In this document: piece by piece, positions 5,219 through 5,294 of the stretch | Position numbering within the stretch: the first letter of the stretch is position 1 | How the letters are laid out: the number at the start of each line of letters is the position of its first letter | Assembly (NCBI GenBank): GCA_003527405.1 | Contig: DPXH01000110.1 | Span: 1 to 5,294 of the forward strand | Direction: 5' to 3' | DNA: 5,294 nt | Origin: Candidatus Sediminicultor tertius | Lineage (GTDB): Bacteria > Atribacterota > Phoenicimicrobiia > Phoenicimicrobiales > Phoenicimicrobiaceae | Notes under the pieces: generated by a model | What the model was told of the DNA's origin: nothing | The model's database searches: none | What the model saw: the letters and a program-made list of their open reading frames with translations, nothing else | Position numbers and translations under genes: made by a program

Positions 5219-5294
5219 TTACATTACTATTTTATTTATTTTTTAGGTTGTAATCATATTATAAAAAAATTAAAAAATTTTAAAAGAACGGTTG

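Larger units (their letters stand above)
5032..5263. mobile_element. MITE-like foldback element, copy B (about 230 bp)
   Basis: This is a second member of the family seen at 3809-3941, in the same orientation. The left end, 5038-5059 (ending TTATTCCCTAAAAAG), matches the reverse complement of 5239-5260 at about 16 of 22 positions, and TATAATAT/ATATTATA extends both tips (5032-5039 and 5256-5263). It is about 100 bases longer than copy A because its interior carries two palindromic units (5150-5169 and 5199-5218). The segment 5199-5260 also matches the solo copy upstream of cinA. No ORF is present. On the - strand the right tip contains TATAAT (5263-5258), so it could place a -10 box upstream of the TPR gene, though at a distance of over 400 bases. 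Confidence 0.6.

Noticed and set aside
3809..5263. A CRISPR array or att-site pair made from the repeated spacers
   Set aside because: The repeats are imperfect, few, widely spaced by coding genes, and bounded by inverted ends. There are no uniform spacers, integrase or cas genes.

Overview
The window is AT-rich bacterial DNA with five protein-coding genes, strong AAGGAGG-type ribosome binding sites and frequent TTG starts. Nothing fixes the taxon. A free-standing single-RRM RNA-binding protein, an iron-type alcohol dehydrogenase and repeat-rich intergenic spacers would fit a low-GC anaerobic or uncultivated lineage, but that is a weak inference. No phage, plasmid, CRISPR, rRNA or tRNA signature was seen.

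Layout. On the + strand at the left edge is a short gene for an 87-residue RRM protein (146-409), with a possible promoter and an mRNA leader that could fold over its own ribosome binding site. It converges on four - strand genes. In order of transcription, right to left, these are a TPR protein with an unrecognised C-terminal domain (4841-3945), endonuclease V (3762-3067), CinA (2920-1679) and an iron-containing alcohol dehydrogenase (1631-459). CinA and the dehydrogenase are 47 bases apart and probably share a transcript. Spacers of about 150 bases separate the other - strand genes.

The spacers are the most distinctive part. The one between endonuclease V and the TPR gene (3809-3941) is almost entirely a foldback element with imperfect terminal inverted repeats. 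A second, longer member (5032-5263) lies upstream of the TPR gene and carries two GGGCAC...GTGCCC-type palindromes. A third copy, consisting only of the right-hand part plus one perfect 20-base palindrome (2953-3014), lies directly upstream of cinA. This looks like a non-autonomous, MITE-like repeat family with nested palindromic units that has inserted in or beside the leaders of three consecutive genes. No transposase is encoded in the window.

Functionally the genes are a loose housekeeping set: RNA binding, inosine-directed DNA repair, pyridine-nucleotide salvage (CinA/PncC) and NAD(P)-linked alcohol or aldehyde metabolism. No pathway clearly joins them. I see no convincing new multi-gene system. 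The best leads are the repeat family, the C-terminal domain of the TPR protein and the possible leader structure of the RRM gene.
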